A stretch of DNA of 64,000 nucleotides from Pocillopora verrucosa (taxonomy: Eukaryota > Cnidaria > Anthozoa > Scleractinia > Pocilloporidae). Position numbers and translations under genes: made by a program. The DNA is taken from contig NC_089319.1 in NCBI RefSeq assembly GCF_036669915.1, positions 12,883,971 through 12,947,970 of the forward strand, given 5' to 3'. Below are positions 51,749 to 64,000 of the stretch, piece after piece; the stretch's first letter is position 1, and each line of letters starts with the position of its first letter. Below the pieces are notes generated by a model. The model searched no databases. It had not been told where the DNA came from and saw nothing but the letters and a program-made list of their open reading frames with translations.

Positions 51749-53791
51749 ATGGCATTCAAACCCTTGAGTTTATTTGCTTTCTTCGTCATAATTCTTCTTC
51801 CTCTCGGTAGGTATTGCTATAGTTTTATCATAATTTTGTAATCCATTGATGGCTTGAGATAGAACAAGTCATTTTCATTGCAATTTTTTCCCGCCAAGTG
51901 TTTCGTGTCTAGAGTCACATATCGTGTCAAGCCGATATAAAATGTTTATTGATGAAGGACTAGAAACATCATTAAAGAAATGTTCAAAAAAAGAAAGGAT
52001 AGGAGTTAAACAGCTTTACCTCGGACGGGAATTAGTAAAAATACGCTGAGCCATAATTAGCTTACTCGGTTCCAGTTCTAGTAATCTGGTGAAATGTAAA
52101 AACTACAAAACAAGACCAGTCACATGATGTTGGGTTGTTTAACCGTCAATTGTGCTCTCCGCTGTATGTCTTGGTAAACCTTTCTTAGTCTCAATGAGAT
52201 GTTATACAAAGAACGAAGCAAGTCCTATTTTTGGTAGTTAATCACTTAAAATGTCTGAATCAACTTTTTAAGTCAACACAAAAGAATAAATTCTAGTGAC
52301 GTTATCATATAGGTTATGCAAATCCATCGATATCTTGTCAAACATAAAACCAGGGGAAAAGATAGTGCCATGCGAATGCATATGGCTCACTTAGGTTAAA
52401 TTTAGGAGTTTTAAGTTTCACTCAATAGTCATCTGGTCATTTCTAAAATTCATGACTTGACGCATTCAAATTTTGACATAATACTGCTCTGTTCCACTTC
52501 ATATAATTTTTTTCATTTCATTCATAGAATATTGTTAAACTGGACGCTTATCATTGTGTTTTTGATGCATAAATGTATTTAGCGTGGTTCCACGAAAAAC
52601 TGAGTAAACTCGAGCCCCTTTTACCAAACCCTTCTGACAAATTCTAGAAACATCAACCGTGAAGCATGGAAATTTGGTGGCTTTTGATTTTTTTTTGCGG
52701 ATTCAAGGATTGTCCTCGATGTGCATGAATGGATTCCGCAGTCACGGCATTTCTCTATTTTTGGCGGGATAAATAGGCTCTTGTTTTACACATGCTCATG
52801 GTTCAGTCAAGCATCACTACCGGAAGACAAAATTTATCAAGTGAGCTGAAAAAAATTTCCTGTTCAAAAGCTTTTGTAAAGAGGCTCTACCCGGGCAGGA
52901 GCTCATGGGCTCCTGACGGGGAGGAGTATCATTTAGAAAAACAAGGGTGACCCTCAGATCTCTTAGGTTAAAAATGCAGATTATTGAACCGCGTTAGGGT
53001 CAACAAAGAGAAAAAATAAGCACTTGTCAAAATGCCCTATCAAGATGAAACGTGCGAATTTGTGTTTCCATCTAAGTAAGGTATTTTCTATTATTAGTTT
53101 TATCAATTATATCTGAGGGACCTTTTATAGACTTTATAGGTCAATACTGGTCGGAGCCACACCCCGATGGCTAACTCTCCGAGTTTTGTGAGCCGTTTCA
53201 TTGATCATCCCGTGATATGCGTTTCCCCCCCCCCCCCCCGGAAAAGCGCATGTCGTTCAGGTCATCGTGACGAATGTAACTACTCTGAAAACTTTGACTA
53301 TAAAGAAATATGTTCTTAGTTGACAGTTGCCTGTCTTATTATAATTGAAATAGTATTCTTATTTTTAATATTTTCACTGTTATTGTTGTAACTATTATTA
53401 CTATTATAATAATTAATATTATTATCGTTATTGATTTTGTTACCTGACAGCCCATTCATTGCGGTGTTACTCCTGTAATAACATGTACAAGAACATAGAA
53501 TGTGCGCCTGACTCTCCTGTGACCTGCGGTGGCTCTAGTGACAGATGCGTCACGGCAAGGTTTTCCTACAAAACAAACAGCACCGAACGTGGTGAAGTGG
53601 AGACATTTTTCAGAACATGTACCACTATGGCGGTATGTAACACTGCTACTGCTCCGTGCAAAGATATCAAGGGCGCCATCTGTGAATACAAGTGCTGTGA
53701 AGATGATCTGTGCAACAACAGCCCTCGTAACACGAGTCAAGTTTTTTATTTGCTGGTCCTCGCTTTTGTTTGCTTAATGTTAACAGCTTAA
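51749..53791 (+). CDS. Ly6/uPAR three-finger, GPI-anchored surface protein
   Basis: Two exons (51749-51806 and 53451-53791) encode 132 aa. Exon 1 is a signal peptide of about 19 residues (MAFKPLSLFAFFVIILLPLG). The mature part begins AHSLRCYSC, the classic LxCxxC start of a Ly6 domain. It has twelve Cys in all and ends YKCCEDDLCN, the CC-x4-CN signature. A short Ser/Asn linker and a hydrophobic tail ending LMLTA form a GPI signal. N-glycosylation sites include NST and NTS. Splitting the signal peptide from the Ly6 domain by a phase-1 intron is usual for this family. Members act as receptors, receptor modulators or complement regulators; no specific role can be read here. Many paralogues exist in cnidarians, so no symbol is given. 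Confidence 0.85.
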
Positions 53792-53900
53792 TTCTTTTTA
53801 AAAGAGCATTTTCCGGGTGTGTTTCATGACATCTTAGAAATGAAAAAATTTCAATATTCCATATAGGTTTTGTTGAACTAATGCACCATTTCCGCTATGA

Positions 53901-53906
53901 AATAAA
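53901..53906 (+). terminator. Poly(A) signal AATAAA of the Ly6-type gene
   Basis: A canonical AATAAA lies about 110 bp after the stop codon. Confidence 0.6.
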
Positions 53907-56331
53907 ACTGTTGTTTTATTTTTTTTCAATCATCAGTATCTAACTTTCAGGTCCCCCCCCCCCCCCATCCCCGGGTCAACTGAAAATATTTCAAGCTCTT
54001 GAGAGGGATAAAAAAAGAGGCCCTTCTCAGGGGGGGAACAATCATCTCGTTCAGTGGTGCAAATCAAAAATGTTAGTTTTACTTAGTTGTTCGGGTCATA
54101 ACAACCTAAATTTTTAGCTATTGAGGTGTTTTTAAGGGCTGTGCATGACTGAAGTGACGTCTATTGTCTCGATAATCTTTTTCTATCAAACAAACATGTT
54201 TATTGGGTGAGTACAGATATTTGAATACACCTACATCACGTCTATTCCACCTTTAAAAAAATTGAGCCCAAGTTTGTCATTTGTAATTCTGTCATTCTGC
54301 TTCATCCTTTACCATCTTTGTTCCTTTTTTCCTTTCAAAATCATCCTGAATTCCATGCAACTACAATTTATAAGTCCTCATTCAAGTGGTATCTATTCGG
54401 AGTACATAAATCACAAGCTACGACTAGGTTGGTCTCGTTAGTGGCTCAATTCAGACATCCTTGTCCTTTTGGATATGGGAGTTCCCTCCTTCTGCTCATG
54501 GCAGTTTATCATGAGAAATCAAGTCGGCACATTTAGATTTGATTTTTCGTAATAGGATAAAATTGTGCGAATATATTAATGACCCAATTTTTTTCTCTAA
54601 AAAATAGAAAGATTCCCAAGGTATAATTGACATTTCATCGCTAAAACTGTGACCGGTCAATGCATTACCAAAGCACTGCCCCTAAGTAACTGCCCGCTTC
54701 CTCTACGCAGACCCCATTTAGTTGTCCACAAGGAATATCTGGGAGATTTCACGGCTTCTGTTAGTTGACTTTATTGACGGTTGACGGCTCATGCTTTGCA
54801 TTCTTGGTCGGCGGTCAGGATTTAGGTCATTTGACGGCTGACCACTATTCCACTGAGATCCTCCGATTATCCGTTCAATTGAGTTCAGAGTTCATGCGTC
54901 GATCAATTCGAAGTCTTAATATCAAAAACATCAAAAATTGGGTTCAAATGCCCCGCCCACGTGCCGGATTTGATCGTTAATTTTGGCGCAAAAAAAGATC
55001 TAAAAGAGTTTTAGATACACGTTTGGTGCGTTCACCGCAAACGTCAAACCGCGGTTAGCAGTTTGTGATTAGAAGTTAAAAGTTTCGAGACTCAGCTTTT
55101 CAGATCGACGTCGGCTTTCACCTAAAAAAAAAATCAACATGTGAACCGCCATCTTGAGTTACACAAAAGTATGAGGTACTTCATTCCAAACACAAAATGT
55201 AGCTAAAAGATTGGTTTTCTAGCGTCCCAAACAGATTGGTTATAAAGAAAAGACTTAACCTTATATATATATATTTAAAAACGGCGAACGTGACCGCTGA
55301 GTCTGGTCACGTGACTCCTAGATGTTTTTAGTCACACGTATTCAGAAACAAACGCGGATCTAAAACTCTCTACTCTCTAATTTTCATTTAGACCTTTTCT
55401 TCTAAACCACCTGCTTGCGAAAGTGAACTTTTCCCCTTTTAACATTTCCGTATTAAAAGATAAGACATGTTTATTCATCTGAAAAGACTTGACAGTTTCG
55501 GTTCAAATTCCCCACCCAGGTAAGGCTCCCGAACACAAACAATATTCAATGCCCGTGCGTTGCCTGGAGCAGAGGGAGGGAATGTTAAAGCTTCGAATGA
55601 GATCGGCGCATTATGCGAAAAGTATTTCTTTGATTACCTCCTGAAATAGCCTTAAGTCACTTTTCTCGGTCACTTAAGCTGATCAGGAATTTTCAAAGGC
55701 AGTCTACCAACAACACAGAATTTGATTTCTGAGAACCAAATCTGAAATACATGTAGAACCGATGAGAGATCGCATGGTTGGAACTTTCGAGTTAGGCTCA
55801 GGAACTCTGCAAGTCTCTCAAGCTGCGAAAACTTTATGAACACTTTGGATTCTTGCCTGGCGCCAATTAGGCTCCCTTTTTTGCTCATAAAACAGAGAGG
55901 AAACTCCTTAGCACTTGAGTAAGTTAATATTTCATGTCATAAGCATTTCCTGCCTAACATGAACTCGACACACTCACCAGAATGCATGTATGTACTTTTC
56001 AGTGGAATGGGGAGAGGTATGGCCCAAACTGCGCAGTCTCTTTACCCACAACTCTTTGCAGTTAGCCTAAGCCAAATGTCACAATGGAGGACGAGAAGTA
56101 GTTGTAGCGGTAGATTTAGATACTTTTCTTTCCATTGCGATTGACGATCACACACTTTGTCGTTAGGTTGTGAAACTGTCGATGCAATAAGAAATAATCG
56201 CCGTGTTTCCCGGCTCGGGATTTTGGGGCGCAATTGGCCGCATAGCTAGTAAACACATTAAAGTAGTAACGGGGACTCGCTCGTCGAAAAGTCGTCCCAA
56301 GATTTCAAACTGCAAAGTGGAAGAAGAAAGA
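53907..56331. other. Intergenic region and USP7 5' region
   Basis: It contains a C run near 53953 and otherwise unnamed AT-rich DNA. The last few hundred bases should hold the USP7 promoter and 5' UTR. The reading frame of USP7 exon 1 stays open upstream to about 56203 but has no ATG there. Confidence 0.5.
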
Positions 56332-63788
<7,457 letters not shown>

Positions 63789-63888
63789 GTAAGTTTTGGC
63801 TGGTTACATGCATATTGAATAGTATATAATGAAATAAAATTTAAAGAAATAGTAAATGTATATAAAATAATAGACCTCGCTGACTATG

Positions 63889-64000
63889 GAGTCTCTGTGG
63901 CTCAGTGGTAGAGTATCAGAGTGCAGAATCCAAAGGTCTGAGGTTCGATTCCTCATGGGGACTCAGAATTTTTTCTTTGTCCCACACTCGTGACGAGATG
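63889..64000 (+). repeat. tRNA-headed SINE at the right edge (USP7 intron)
   Basis: The tRNA-like head (63889-63964) has a 7-bp acceptor (GAGTCTC with GGGACTC), an A box TGGCTCAGTGG (63898-63908) and a B box GGTTCGATTCC (63942-63952). The anticodon arm pairs poorly. A non-tRNA tail (CAGAATTTTTTCTTTGTCCC) follows directly. The same head-tail junction is common in coral genomes as I recall them, so this is a SINE rather than a tRNA gene. It is cut by the window edge. Confidence 0.75.

Noticed and set aside
56203..56331. Longer USP7 N-terminus
   Set aside because: The frame is open but starts only from GTG; the first ATG at 56332 has a purine at -3 and is preferred.
63889..63964. tRNA gene
   Set aside because: The A and B boxes and acceptor are good, but the anticodon arm does not pair and a SINE tail follows directly; treated as a SINE.

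Overview
The window is a stretch of nuclear animal genome. It most likely comes from an anthozoan cnidarian, probably a stony coral. Three things point there: AT-rich DNA with many short exons joined at GT..AG sites and long repeat-filled introns; intronless class A GPCR genes of the kind expanded in anthozoans; and repeats I recognise from coral genomes (tRNA-derived SINEs, Penelope-type tails, small palindromic DNA transposons). The species cannot be fixed from the sequence alone. All exon models below were read by eye from splice sites, frame and recalled family sequence. Reading phases close across every multi-exon gene.

Left part (1-18.8 kb). The window opens in the last two coding exons of an RBBP6-like gene (+), whose product has an SR stretch and a Lys/Glu-rich tail. 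It runs tail to tail with CLUAP1/IFT38 (-, 13 exons, 406 aa), an intraflagellar transport subunit. CLUAP1 is head to head with a TEX47-like gene (+, 10 exons, 247 aa). Their start codons are 131 bp apart, and that gap holds an exact match to the RFX X-box consensus. The TEX47-like protein reads as a BLUF-type fold.

Middle part (18.8-48.3 kb). After about 4.7 kb of repeats comes RPL10/uL16 (+, 5 exons, 215 aa). Further on, CFAP52/WDR16 (+, 15 exons, 653 aa), a ciliary WD40 protein, lies between two related intronless GPCR genes that point towards it (30.8 kb, +; 48.3 kb, -). CFAP52 also has an X-box-like site about 100 bp before its start codon.

Right part (48.3-64 kb). A two-exon, GPI-anchored Ly6/uPAR-type protein (+) is followed by the 5' part of USP7 (+). 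Fourteen exons of USP7 are present, covering the MATH domain and the start of the catalytic domain with its Cys box; the rest lies past the right edge.

Themes. Three genes (CLUAP1, TEX47, CFAP52) belong to the cilium/sperm programme, and two promoters carry candidate RFX sites. RBBP6, CLUAP1 and USP7 all sit on human 16p, so the window may keep an ancient linkage. Intergenic and intronic space is rich in mobile DNA: a Harbinger-like MITE with a TAA duplication, two TA-flanked MITEs, a 1.3 kb unknown element with long inverted ends, SINEs, and Penelope-like tails with hammerhead-like cores. No CRISPR array, rRNA gene or bacterial-type operon was seen.
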